A stretch of DNA of 64,000 bases, taken from Sweltsa coloradensis (lineage: Eukaryota; Arthropoda; Insecta; Plecoptera; Chloroperlidae). This document shows positions 30,423-40,752 of this stretch, in pieces. The position numbers and the translations under genes were made by a program. Within the stretch, counting starts at the first letter, position 1. Each line of letters opens with the position of its first letter. The DNA lies in NCBI GenBank assembly GCA_024449915.1, contig JAMZAV010001301.1, positions 289,741-353,740 on the forward strand, given 5' to 3'. The notes below the pieces were generated by a model. That model was not told where the DNA came from, searched no databases, and saw nothing but the letters and a program-made list of their open reading frames with translations.

Positions 30423-31849
30423 AGGGGCTAAAAACCCCAAAATTATTTTTTACCACGTGATCTATAGCACAATACTACACTAAAATGACTGTTTAAATAA
30501 CTAGGAAAACGCTAAAGTCCCGCCGCGTTGATGGATGAGCGGTTTTTTGTAAGTTTTTGTTTGCGTTTTTTGCGTTTGTTTGCACCTCTCCTTTGCAAGT
30601 GCTTTTTGAATGCATTGTAGGTGATTGTTTGTCAAGTTTTCTATTGTTATACTTGTTAATTGGTATTATAAACCTCAAAAACTCATATTAAAACCTTTGT
30701 TTCTGTGGATTCTGACTAACTTTTTCAACTTTTTCTTTCAAAGGTACTACATCACCATAACCTTAATGTCCATGTGAAATCTGAACGTGTAGTCCCACCC
30801 GTTTGGTCAGAATCGGTCCAAATGTGACGAAAATATCGCACTAAAAATTGAAAAACTAATATTAAAACCTTTATTCTATAAATTCTAGCTAACTTTTTCA
30901 ACTTTTTCTTTAAAAGGGTAGGTACTTCAACACCATAATCTTAATGCCCATGTAAAATATGAACGTTGTAGCCCCACCCGTTTGGTCAGAATCGGCCCAA
31001 ATGTGACGAAAATATCGCACTAAAAATCGAAAAAAATCGTAAAAGTACGATATTCATGAGAAATATTTCTTCGATTGTACCCAAAAACAATACACCTCTT
31101 AGTTCAGAGAAAACGAAGGTCCCCTTCAGAATTTTCATCAAGATCGCATATGCCGTTTGCCCGGAATCAAGCGAACAAACAGACGGGGGAAAAAAAAAAA
31201 AAAAAAAAAACATTGGAGCTAAATTTTTTGGGGGGTCAGTGAAATTTAAGTTTTCGCTTCGCTCGCTTCGCTCGCTACGCTCATCCAAAAATATCTTGTA
31301 ACTGTGATTTTACACGAATTTTTAATTTTTTTTAAATCCAGAAATTTGCGAAAATTGGTGTTTTGGGATTTTTTTTAATCGGCTTTAACCTGCTTCTTTT
31401 TTTGTCCACATAGATACTAGACCAAAGTACCAATCTAAAATGCCCCTTTATAACATCGTGTCTTGAAACTGTGCCCAAATATACCCTCAAACACGCAAAA
31501 ATATGCATTCCAAAATCACACCCCATCTTGGTAATCTGCATATTTTGACCGAACTACTTGCCCAAATTACAAAACATAATAGAGAATTTACAGGAAAGAC
31601 TGTAGAGTACGTCAATAATGGTCAATATTTTTTTGGATCAAAATCCTCCAAGGTCACGGGGCTTAAAGATCGTCACCATGTTATTTCTTATGGGAGATTT
31701 TTGCCGGTGGGACCTAGCTGAAAAATACCAAGTTTTCAATTTTTTGGGAGGTCATGGTGGCCCCAATAATTTTTCTGTTAATTGCTTAATTCATTACTAG
31801 TTTTGCCTGAATGAAAAATATTTTTTGAGTTTAGCGGTTAAATACCCCT
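30423..31849. mobile_element. TTAA-target element I1, interrupted by D6
   Basis: Ends AGGGGC... and ...ACCCCT flanked by TTAA (30419-30422 and 31850-31853). Sequence outside D6 matches I2 at 59126-59745 in inverse orientation (for example gaggtcatggtggcccc). Non-autonomous, about 640 bases without D6. Confidence 0.85.
30501..31288 (-). mobile_element. Helentron-like element D6, nested in I1
   Basis: Minus strand, CTAGGAAAACGCTAAAGTCC to cgctacgctcatccaa. Alpha type with an internal direct duplication of about 165 bases (around 30700-30850 and 30865-31030, each with cacccgtttggtcagaatcg). Inserted in a T run of the minus strand, as shown by I2, which lacks it. Confidence 0.9.
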
Positions 31850-31884
31850 TTAACGCTCGAGCCAACATCAGTATCCAAGGATTT

Positions 31885-32643
31885 TTGGATGAGCGTAGCG
31901 AGCGAAGCGAAGATTCCATTTCACTACACTGGAGAAAAAAATCCGGAATGTTTTTTTTTTTCTTTCTTTCTGTATTTTTGTGTGTCTGTTAACACGATTC
32001 CGGCTAAACCGATACTCCAATTGCAATGAAATTTCATGGAGGCCTTCGAAATCTCTGAACTTAGAACTGCCACGTTTTGAGCGCAATCGGAAATTTTTTC
32101 TCATAAAAAACGCAATTTTACGATTTTTTTCGATTTTTAAAAACTTTCTTCGACTCATAACACCTACATGCTTTATCCGATTGTAATGATTTTTTCACAG
32201 AACCTTAATTTCATGAATTAAGATATTTGTGCGAAATTTGAGCGTAATCGAAAAATTATTTCTCATGAAAATCGAAATTTTACGGGTTTTTTCTTTTTTA
32301 AAACAATTCTTTGACTTATTACACCTACATGCTTTATCCTATTGTAATTATTTTTTCACAGAACCTTAATTTCATGAATTAATACATTCGTGTTAAATTT
32401 GAGCGCAATCTAATATGTATTTCTTATGAAAATTGCAATTTTACGATTTTTTCTTTTTTAAAAATTACGATTAATTAAAAAAATTAAGTTATTTTTTTAT
32501 TTAATTTAATTTAATTTTTAAAAAAATCTTCGACTAAGTAATGATTTTTTCACAGAACAACAGAAAATCCGCGTAACACATGGCAGCTCAATGCACCAAT
32601 TACGCTCATCCAACAACGCGGCGGGACTTAAGCGTTTTCCTAG
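31885..32643 (+). mobile_element. Helentron-like element D7 (beta type)
   Basis: TTGGATGAGCGTAGCGAGCG to GCGTTTTCCTAG. Inner 161-base tandem units (gagcgcaatc at 32079, 32240 and 32401). Closely similar to D5 but on the opposite strand. Confidence 0.9.
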
Positions 32644-32649
32644 TAATAC

Positions 32650-33411
32650 AATAAAGAACTGAATTAACCTTCGCTCAGAATCTCTGCTTCTATTCAACTA
32701 ACTAGAGTATTGAACTTACTTTGATAAAAAAACGTTCACTAATAGTTTTTTATTCCGAGTCCAATGGCGGCATCTGTTTTGTTGATTATCCCTCGAGGCG
32801 AACTCATAGATCTTGATTCATGAATAGCAACGTTGGCCCAGCTTGTTCTATAATCTTAAACCATCCTTTGTCCAAACGTTACTAACATCTCTTTTTTTCA
32901 TTTGATGAAGAAAGAAAGCTTTACTTTTTTGTATCGGGAATTATAATGGCATTTTAAAAGAATTTCAAGAACTTTTTTTATTTATGCACGAAGCAACAAC
33001 ACTCACATTCATTCCTCTTTATTTAACTGAATATGATTTCATTTCAAATTTAAGTTTGATGGAATAAGTCACGCTAGAAGGACGTCCCCGCTGTGATTAT
33101 AGTAAATCGATTAATGAAAAAATAAAGTCTCTGTCTGTCTATGCCCAAGGAAGCAGAAACTATAATAGAAATGTGTATGGATTTTTGTAAATGATGGCTA
33201 AATAAGGTATGCATCAATGACAAATCAACGATAAATCACTAATAAACTTGTTCGTGTAACTAAGTATATAGACAAATTCGAGTTTACAATTAGTTTACAA
33301 TTGTTTAAATAATATCAGAAATGATTTTATGAAGCGTATTTTTTAATGTTTACTCAATGGTGGAACTGACTGTTTTGTGCAACAGCTACCGTATGAAGGT
33401 ATAGGTAAGGT
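32650..33411. other. Unassigned sequence
   Basis: AT-rich, nothing supported. Confidence 0.4.
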
Positions 33412-33419
33412 AACCAGAG

Positions 33420-33754
33420 CAGTGGCGAATCCAGGAATTCATAAGGGGGGAGGCAAAACCAATTTATTTATAGATGTTCCGAAGGTTAAGTGGGGGATCC
33501 GGGGGGCTTGCCCCCGGAAAAAATCTTCTTCGATATCATTTTGGTGAAAATTTTTGCGTTTTAAAGCAAAGCCAACTTTTTATCTACTAAAATCCTCATT
33601 TGGTCAGATATAAGAATTTGTCTTTAGTTTTGCGATAAAACAGTTATTCTATATATTCTCCATTGAGACGTTTAAGTGCACTTGCACACTTTTCCTTGGC
33701 AAAAAGGGGGGGGGTTGTCCTCCCCCCCACATTTCCCCCTTGGATACGCCACTG
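33420..33754. mobile_element. hAT-type element hAT3 (relative of hAT1)
   Basis: CAGTGGCGAATCCAGG and the inverse CAGTGGCGTATCCAAG. Flanks aaccagag / taccagag (7 of 8). The interior shares ccggggggcttgcccccgg and tttggtgaaaat with hAT1, and G/C runs again lie beside the right end. 335 bases, a shorter deletion form. Confidence 0.88.
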
Positions 33755-33824
33755 TACCAGAGACAAACTCTAGCTAGAATCTAGACATTCGCTCCAGCGA
33801 CAGCCCTTGTAACATTCATCCACT

Positions 33825-34100
33825 GTGACAGACATCACCCCAACTTCCTCCGCTCAACTCAGCCTAGCTATACGCATCCTAGTTTTTTGTGCGCTACGCG
33901 TTACATGTCAGTGTGTATATAATTATCATGAACACCTGGGGGAATTCATTCAGTTTTACGACATGGATGAAGAATTTAGAATATTATTTTCTTCTTTTTC
34001 ATTTGGAAAGTATTCAGAGTGCGTTCCTCTGGTCCTGCCTGGATGTTTCGCTGTTGAATGTGAGACACTTCGTCAGGAAGTTCTTCAGGCTCGTCACTAA
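33825..34100 (+). CDS. Possible ORF, weak
   Basis: 91 codons open from ATG with some protein-like sequence (FAVECETLRQEVLQARH). No splice or family evidence. A second overlapping frame of similar length lowers confidence. Confidence 0.2.
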   Translation: MTDITPTSSAQLSLAIRILVFCALRVTCQCVYNYHEHLGEFIQFYDMDEEFRILFSSFSFGKYSECVPLVLPGCFAVECETLRQEVLQARH

Positions 34101-34249
34101 TATAGGTTCGGGTTGATGCATTTATACTTTCATTTCAGACAGTGTTGGCTCTGATTCGGGAGGTCCAGGGTTGGTTGTCCCCCCATTGCACCCTGGGTAG
34201 GCTTCCCATGAGTCGTCTTGTACAGGCCACGGATATCCCTTCACAATAA

Positions 34250-34871
34250 CTAGGGAAACGCCAAAGTCGTTGTTAAACGAGTGAGTTAGCCAAGTGTTTT
34301 GACTTCTAAAACCGGACCGTCTGGTCACCTTACAGGAACTTACTCTGCTTGCCACAATAATTATTTAAATTGAACATTCAAAATGCGAATCGTATTCAAA
34401 ACGTATTAGCGTGAAACATTAACAAATTTCCAAGATAAAACAAAATCACCTAATTTTTATTTCCCATTTAACACCCCTCAAAAATAATATGTGGGTGTAA
34501 AAATATAAAAACGTTTGACTTAACGGGTATCGAACCCCAACCATCCGTGTGGTAAGCTAAATGGTTACCACTAGGCCATGCAGGCCACGTCAACCTCGTT
34601 CCGCTAACTGCTACGAAACAAATGCCATTGATATTATTAAAAATCACATTTTTATTTATTGTAGGCTTAAATCGCAATGGATCAAGCTGATTTTGTTAAC
34701 AGTTCTTAGTAAACTCGTACCGGATGTCTGTTTAAAATTTCAGCGCAATCTGTTCAGCGGTTCGGCTGATTTTCGACGTACAGACAGACAGACAGACAGA
34801 CAGACAGAATCACAGAATGAGAGCCGTTTGAGTTGAATGGAGACACTCAGTCGCTCCGCTCCCTCGTTTAA
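34250..34871 (-). mobile_element. Helentron-like element F, nested in SINE H5
   Basis: Left CTAGGGAAACGCCAAAGTCG then ttgttaaacgagtgag; right ctcagtcgctccgctccctc then gttta. Read on the minus strand it starts TTTAAACGAGGGAGCGGAGC and ends in an AACG...CGTT hairpin plus TTCCCTAG. This is the same plan as D and E, with an unrelated interior: a tRNA-like block and a (CAGA)n run at 34781-34808. Confidence 0.78.
34515..34588 (-). ncRNA. tRNA-like block inside element F
   Basis: Minus strand: tggcctagtggtaacca (A box), later ggggttcgatacccg (B box). The stems are incomplete, so it is a relic or a captured SINE head. Confidence 0.55.
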
Positions 34872-34919
34872 ATTATCCTAACTCTAATATACTTAGTTAG
34901 ACTAGTTGGGCACTAGACC

Positions 34920-35317
34920 AACGACGAGCCACAAACATTGATATAGGATAAAGGACATGAGTTTTGGACAAATAGAGTAATGGAACGTCACATTTGTTTG
35001 AAATGTTGCACAATTGACACAGAAGTGGAAAGGAAGGTCTCAACATTCACACTTTTCAAACCATTTCAAAAACAATTTTAAATAGTAAATTGATTTTGAA
35101 GATTTTGGATTTTGTTAAAAAGTTCAACAATTTCTATTTTCGTGAATTGATTATGACTTGACCAAAAAATTGACAATCTACGACTGCAAGACTGTCCATG
35201 TATCCTATCACAGTAACAATGCAAAGTTTAATATAGGCCTACGTCGGATTCAACCCGGCCGAGCGATTAATTATTTGCAACCTGCCAAATAAATATTTAA
35301 AATATAATATGTTCGTC
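34920..35317. other. Unassigned sequence
   Basis: Nothing supported. Confidence 0.4.
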
Positions 35318-35712
35318 TTTAGAGTCGACCCACTCAGTCACACAACTGATTTTCAGTGGAGGACATTAAATTTAAAGCAGACCAAGCCAACCCTGTAGGC
35401 CCCGACACAATCGACGAGTGAGCGATAACCAACCAAAGATCGATATTTTTAATAGGAAATATAGCAATCAGTGGTATGGACAGTGCGAACACCCGCGGAT
35501 CAACTCCAGAATCAACAAGGCCGATTCAGAACAACTTTGAATTTATTATGTGCCTCGTTGCTAGGACGGCTCCAAAGTCACCGTTTACAAATTCCAAAGT
35601 CAAGAACTGATGGACTTAAGTCTAAATCAGAACTGCCTTACAGCGGGAATCGTACCCTGGACCTTCTGAATTGGGAGCAGAGACGCTAACCACAAGACCA
35701 ACGAGTCACAGA
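35318..35712 (-). mobile_element. SINE family A, full copy A6
   Basis: Complete minus-strand copy from the tail (tagagtcgacccactcagtc) to the tRNA-like head (agcgggaatcgtaccctgga ... accaacgagtcac). The head has several changes (ttgggagcag in the anticodon arm), so it is older than A5. Confidence 0.9.
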
Positions 35713-36667
35713 AATGTTTAGGTCTGACGTCACTCCTGTATAGACTCACAACCGTGACTGTCATTACTTATTCCAAGTGTTAAACACTAGTTTCTAATTC
35801 ACGCAGAGTTTCATAATAATTGATAAGTAGCTACTCAGTTTCTATGTCGGTTTTCCACTAGCTCTTTCTCCAAATTACACATTCCGCTTTTCACTTTAGA
35901 TTCTGCATTTTCGTCTATCATTATTTGATATTTATGTTAAGTTATTCAGCCGTATTATAAGTGATAGACATATGGGTGTGGTGCATGGGCATTGTTATAT
36001 TTTTTTTTGTTTTTCAGGTTGGTAGTTGCATCCTCCTGATCGCACTTCAGGCTACGAGATAGACCTAGAAAATGAAAGTTTTTTAAGAGAGACCTTCGAG
36101 TTTTGTAGAATCGTGCCGAAGAAAATGTTTATCGATACGACCATTAGTTTTAATGATACACCCATGTGTAATCCATTATCATTGTTGTTCACAAGCGATT
36201 TAGTATTCACACTCGTTCCTAACTTAACTAAGCCTACCTAGCAATTTGAAGTCATTTCAGTTTTTCAATCCCCAATAAATTATATCTTTACGTACGGTAA
36301 ATATTATCTCACGTCTCACAATAATGTAATTTTGAGTATTCATCTTGAATAGACTTAGAAAGGTCTATAACAAAAATGTTCAATGTTGATTTTAGATTCT
36401 TCAAATCTACATAAAAACTATGTTTAGTAAGTCTCGTATTTAAATGGCGTTGTTCCAATCATTTATTTAACTATAGATTATACCTTTGTGTTATAGAATT
36501 AATCAAAAGTTAGCGTCCAATTATGTCACGCACGCCTACAAGAAAAATATTAAAATATCCTCTAAAATTCTACGTGTTATGTATTAGGTATGCTAATTTG
36601 TAATTGATATTTAAAACCGTTTTTTAAATATTAATTTATTAATAATATCAATATTTATGGTGGGCAG
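35713..36667. other. Unassigned sequence
   Basis: A good acceptor (ttttttttgtttttcag at about 36018) opens only a 14-codon frame. Nothing else supported. Confidence 0.3.
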
Positions 36668-36853
36668 GTCGTAAGACATGGAGAGACTTGGTTAACAAGC
36701 AGCAGGAAGGAAGAGTTGTCAGATGAAGAGGAGGCTGAAGAAGCTGTGTCAGGTCTGGCTGACCGGCAGCCAAGAAAGATAAATAGCCACAGTGTCTGCA
36801 TGAAGCTAAAAAAAAAACTAAATGGTAATTTATTTGAAAATGGGAAAAGTTAA
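36668..36853 (+). CDS. Possible terminal exon, acidic/charged
   Basis: After ggtgggcag (AG at 36666-36667) a 62-codon frame without an ATG start reads a charged stretch (RKEELSDEEEAEEAVSGLAD) and a Lys-rich end, stopping at TAA 36851-36853. The local composition is clearly less AT-rich than the flanks. No family recognised. Confidence 0.3.
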   Translation, partial: VVRHGETWLTSSRKEELSDEEEAEEAVSGLADRQPRKINSHSVCMKLKKKLNGNLFENGKS

Positions 36854-37004
36854 TTGACGAAATATAGTAGACTAGAGATGTAGCCTACTAGAACAGTAGA
36901 AGTTTGGATTTTATAAGAAACGTAGAAAGTCAACATCTAGAGATTCTGTTTCTCGATTTGTTTAGTCGGAAAACACTGTTAAATATAATTTAGCAATTAC
37001 AAAA

Positions 37005-37044
37005 TCCTAGAATGTGGGAGACCTGGGTTCAAACCCCGGTAGGA
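37005..37044 (+). ncRNA. tRNA 3'-half relic
   Basis: cctagaatgtgggagacctg then ggttcaaaccccggtagga: the B box and the right half of an anticodon arm, like the relic at 7956-8024 but lacking the A box. Confidence 0.45.
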
Positions 37045-37164
37045 ATGGATTATTTGGATTGTATTAAATATTAGAGATTCTGTCGTGTATTGTATAGAAG
37101 GTATACCCTATCTTTTACAAAATTCACGTGATTTGTTATTAAATAATTCTGTTTAATTATATAA

Positions 37165-37222
37165 ATAAATAAAATAAACAAATAAATTCGTATTTAGAAT
37201 CTACCCACTCAGTCACAGAACT
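37165..37222 (-). mobile_element. SINE family A, tail fragment A7
   Basis: Only the AAAT tail and attcgtatttagaatctacc...cagtcaca...aactgat remain. Confidence 0.75.
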
Positions 37223-37548
37223 GATACGCCAACGACATCTGAACGTTCTAACACTCTGATACAAGAAGACACGTAATATGTAATGTGTACAAGGGATAAC
37301 TAGCATAATGACTCAATTAAAACGAAAGAAATCAGTTTTACCTATAGATAATAAGTTATTCGTGATGAAAATCATTATAAAAGTGAGGTAATTAGAATTA
37401 ACCTCGAAGATAATGACGGTTTTATAATGATCTTCTGGGCGGGATGACGGCTACTGGGCACAGGAATTCAGTGACGTCGCTGGGAGGATATGACCTTGGA
37501 AACATCGAGACGAGGATCATGTCTGTACCGAGAGGAGTAATAAACATT

Positions 37549-37916
37549 AAGGCTATTGTACCACCTCTGGCCGATAATTTGAAAGTCGAAGAAACATGTC
37601 TGAAAAGTTTGCTGAATGAAAGAAGGCCTGAAAAAATAACAGAAAAAAAATTGTGAATTTTTGGGGCGGGACATAACCTCACTTTTGGAAATTATATTTA
37701 GGGTTTTTGGACAAAAGTGTAATATACAAGACTAGTTCAAAATTAAATTTTGTACTAGTCTTATAATATAATTTCCAAAAGTGAGGTTATGTCCCACCCC
37801 AAAAAATCCACAATTCTTTTTCTGTTATTTTAAAGGCCTTCTTTCATTCAGCAAACTTTTCAGACATGTTTCTTCGACTTTCAAATTATCGGCCAGAGGT
37901 GGTACAATAGCCTTAA
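37549..37916. mobile_element. Foldback element N2 with about 150-bp arms
   Basis: 37549-37697 and 37768-37916 are inverse complements with very few mismatches (aaggctattgtaccacctct / agaggtggtacaatagcctt). The 70-base centre holds a second hairpin, aagactagt...actagtctt. Frames in both arms are mirror images, not genes. Confidence 0.85.
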
Positions 37917-38390
37917 GGCTATTCCAGAGCACTCGTACCGATATTTTGAAAGACGAGAGAAAATGACTTGAAAGTTAGTTGAATGAAAGAGAAACTTAAA
38001 GAAAAATAAGAAAAAATTAAATTAAGTTTATGGGACAAAAGCTCCATTTTGGCCATTAGGCCTTTATGCATATTTTGGGTCAATAAGAAAATAGGTGCAA
38101 TATTTAATTTTGGGCTATGATTTTTTTTGTGTTTCAACACACCATTGTCTCTGGACTAAGTATAGAGGAAAATAATTTTCTGAAATAATGTTCGATGTGC
38201 GATTTTTTGTCACATGGTACAAATAAGAGTTTTGAACACGTGGACGAAAAAAATGTACATCAAACATTATTTCATAAAATTATTTTCCCTTGTACTCAGT
38301 CCAGGACAAAGGTGTGTTGAAACAAAAAAAATCAAAGTTTAAAATTAAGTATTGCACCTAGAACTTTAATTTATTATTGAGCCAAAATTT
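37917..38390. mobile_element. Foldback element N3, diverged relative of N2
   Basis: Inverted arms at about 38070-38198 and 38257-38390 (taggtgcaat...gtttcaacacacc / ggtgtgttgaaac...attgcaccta). The left outer part (37917-38030) resembles an N2 arm at lower identity (aaggctatt, then ttgaaag.cga.agaaa, ttgaatgaaag). Confidence 0.65.
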
Positions 38391-38684
38391 GACGACAAAA
38401 ACCGAACGTGACATCAGATTGTAATGCGTTTTTTCAGACATTGCTCTTTAACCCAACAAAAGTTATAAATATTGTTTTGGTGACTTTTTTAAAACAAGGT
38501 GATAAATAATGACTTGGTGACGATGGTGAAAAGTGGGCGGGGCTATAATCACTGAAAATTGGGATATTTTTGTACCCGGCACCGCCACCAAAAGAGACCA
38601 ACGAGTTATGAGGTTTAAATTGTGTATCCTTCTTCGGCAATGTGTTGATGAAGCAGCTTCGCACACTATTTTGGGTGTGTGCAT
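38391..38684. other. Unassigned sequence
   Basis: Two minus-strand frames overlap here without coding evidence. Confidence 0.3.
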
Positions 38685-39090
38685 TTAAATAAATAAAATA
38701 AATCCGTATTTAGAGTCAACCCACTCAGTCATATATAACTGATTTTCAGTGGGGGACATTTAACCAAAGCGACCAAGCCAAATCTGTAGGCTCCGACGCA
38801 ATCGACGAGTGAGCGATAACCAACCAAAGATCGATATTTTGTTAATAGGAAATATAACAATCAGTGGTAAGGACAGTGCGAACACCCGCGGATCAACGCC
38901 AGAATCAACAAGGCCGATCAGAACAACTCTGAATTTACTATGTGCCTCGTTGCTAGGACGGCTCCAAAGTCACCGTTTATAAATTACTAGGACAAGAACT
39001 GATGGACTTAAGTCCAAATCAGAACTTAAAAGACTTCCGACTTTGGCGGGAATCGAACCCTGGACCTTCTGGTCCAACGAGCCACACAAT
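38685..39090 (-). mobile_element. SINE family A, copy A8 with deletion in head
   Basis: Full tail and body; the head keeps the B box (ggcgggaatcgaaccctgga) and the outer A-box edge (ccaacgagccac) but lacks about 30 bases covering the anticodon arm. Confidence 0.9.
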
Positions 39091-39977
39091 CATCATTATT
39101 TGATCATATCATTATTAGTGTATCTATTTAGTATTGGTACATTTATGTAATATATTTGTTTATTAGGAATCAACGAGAGAAAGTCAATAAACCGGTTTAG
39201 CTGTGATTCGAAGACAGACAGGTCTTCACTCTTCAGCTTATAAGTAATCAATGAAAGCGAAATCACGTACTTGGCCAAACAATTTGCTTTGCATTGCTAA
39301 TTTGTTTTATGTTAATGCCTTTGATATTATAACCGGAATGCTACAATTATTGTGAGTTTATGTTGATATAAGATGGTTTAAATGGTCCTGGAAATCTTCA
39401 AGCACAGAATAACTCGACGGGCCAGACTGTTGTGCCCTGTGATAGCAATTGGCATTTGATTTCGTTTCGGTCCAAATGAATATGTTACAATTGCCAAGTT
39501 CATAAAAAATGTGTTTATTTATTTTAAATACACGATCTGGTTTCCTTTATCAATCCCTCATCTAATTATCATTTACTTCAATTTTTAGATCCTTCACTCG
39601 TCATGTTCCCTTTGAAGGTATTTTGAAAAGATGACAATTTTTGATTTATTTTTTATCCTCTGAACTGTAAACACCCCTCATTTTATAAGAATTATTTTCA
39701 TATGTACCATAAAATTGATAAATTATATGAAAGTATATTGTATGTTAGTTAATAAGTGTTGTTTTAGGGCACTCAACAGTTGAGCTATCAGTGCCAATAT
39801 ATTGTTTTTGTTGTCATATTTATATGATTGTTGTATGTTTGTGATAAGACACTTTGTGCTATGGAGCTAAGCTCCAATTTTAACCACCAGCAATGTGATA
39901 TAATGTTATGGTCATGTTGAAATCAATAAATAATTAATAATAATATTATTTGTCCGTATTGAATATGTGATGCTTAC
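39091..39977. other. Unassigned; intron side of the secretory exon
   Basis: If the exon at 39978-40022 is real, this is its first intron. No second exon with good signals was found here. Confidence 0.35.
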
Positions 39978-40022
39978 CTGTAGAAGTGTGAAGACGCATA
40001 GAAACAATGCTATCCTTTCCAT
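39978..40022 (-). CDS. First coding exon of a secreted or membrane protein
   Basis: On the minus strand a CACCATGG start context (ATG at 40022-40020) is followed by MERIALFLCVFTLLQ. This is a charged N-end plus a hydrophobic core, the classic start of a signal peptide. The exon ends in phase 0 exactly at CTACAG|GTAAGCA, a consensus splice donor (GT at 39977-39976). Exon 1 of secreted proteins often ends within or just after the signal peptide. Upstream to about 40470 the DNA becomes CpG-rich. The protein itself cannot be identified from 15 residues. Confidence 0.55.
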
Positions 40023-40470
40023 GGTGAACATGTGAGTCCTGACCGAGCCTAGGTGTATGGCAAACATAGTAAACCGCACGCACACTTCACGTACGCACTT
40101 TACACGCACTCGTAGTCCTAACACTAAACACGCATGGCACACACAAACTAAGCCGAAACACTATCTGCCAATCACAAACAACATTTCAGAAACAACAAAT
40201 TATTCAAATTTAACGATAAAACCGTGTTTATGTCACTTTGATTGAGATTCTAATGAATGAAAACACCAGTTCGAAAGTCGTGTAAAAAAGAACGTATTCA
40301 AATGTGTTCGAAAGTCGGTGTGTGACTTGACTCTCGCGCGTCTCGGTAACGACTGATGATTCGTCCTCGGCTTCCTGCTGTGGTACTACGCGGGCTGCAA
40401 ACGTTGCTCGGGTGGGGAGTTCGATGCGGGGACAGGCGCGGGAGGGGAAGTAAGCGCACATTCACACTTT
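40023..40470 (-). promoter_or_regulatory. Putative 5' UTR/promoter of the secretory exon
   Basis: CpG-rich relative to its surroundings (gactctcgcgcgtctcgg, gggctgcaaacgttgctcgg) and directly upstream of the start codon on the minus strand. No clear TATA. Frames here (40228-40461 minus) are probably UTR. Confidence 0.35.
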
Positions 40471-40554
40471 CCACGACTTGTATGATGCATCAGAATGCAT
40501 GATTCATGTACATTTTAGCAATGCATTTACGTTTTACGAAGTTTTCGCGGGTGA

Positions 40555-40752
40555 TCGCACTATCTATACCACTGATTGCTACATTTCCTATTAAAAATAT
40601 CGATCTTTGGTTGGTTATCGCTTACTCGTCGATTGCGTCGGGGCCTACAGGGTAGGCTTAGTCGCTTTGAAGTTTGATTTACTGTCCCCCACTGAAAATC
40701 AGTTATATAACTGAGTGGGTAGACTCTAAATACAATTTATTTATTTATTTCT
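40555..40752 (+). mobile_element. SINE family A, copy A9 (5' truncated)
   Basis: From gatcgcactatctataccac to tagactctaaatacaattta and (TTTA)n. Confidence 0.88.

Larger units (their letters stand above)
34136..34915 (+). mobile_element. SINE family H, copy H5, interrupted by element F
   Basis: Head gacagtgttggctctgatt at 34139 and atcccttcacaat before F; after F the family phrase tcctaact.taatatac..agttagac resumes at 34876. The part before F is rearranged relative to H2. Confidence 0.7.

Noticed and set aside
33889..34116. Second overlapping ORF at this locus
   Set aside because: Alternative frame of the weak ORF at 33825; neither has family or splice evidence.
37422..37966. Pair of similar proteins on opposite strands (RLCP...FKLSARGGTIAL)
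   Set aside because: They are the two arms of the foldback element N2 read in mirror orientation.
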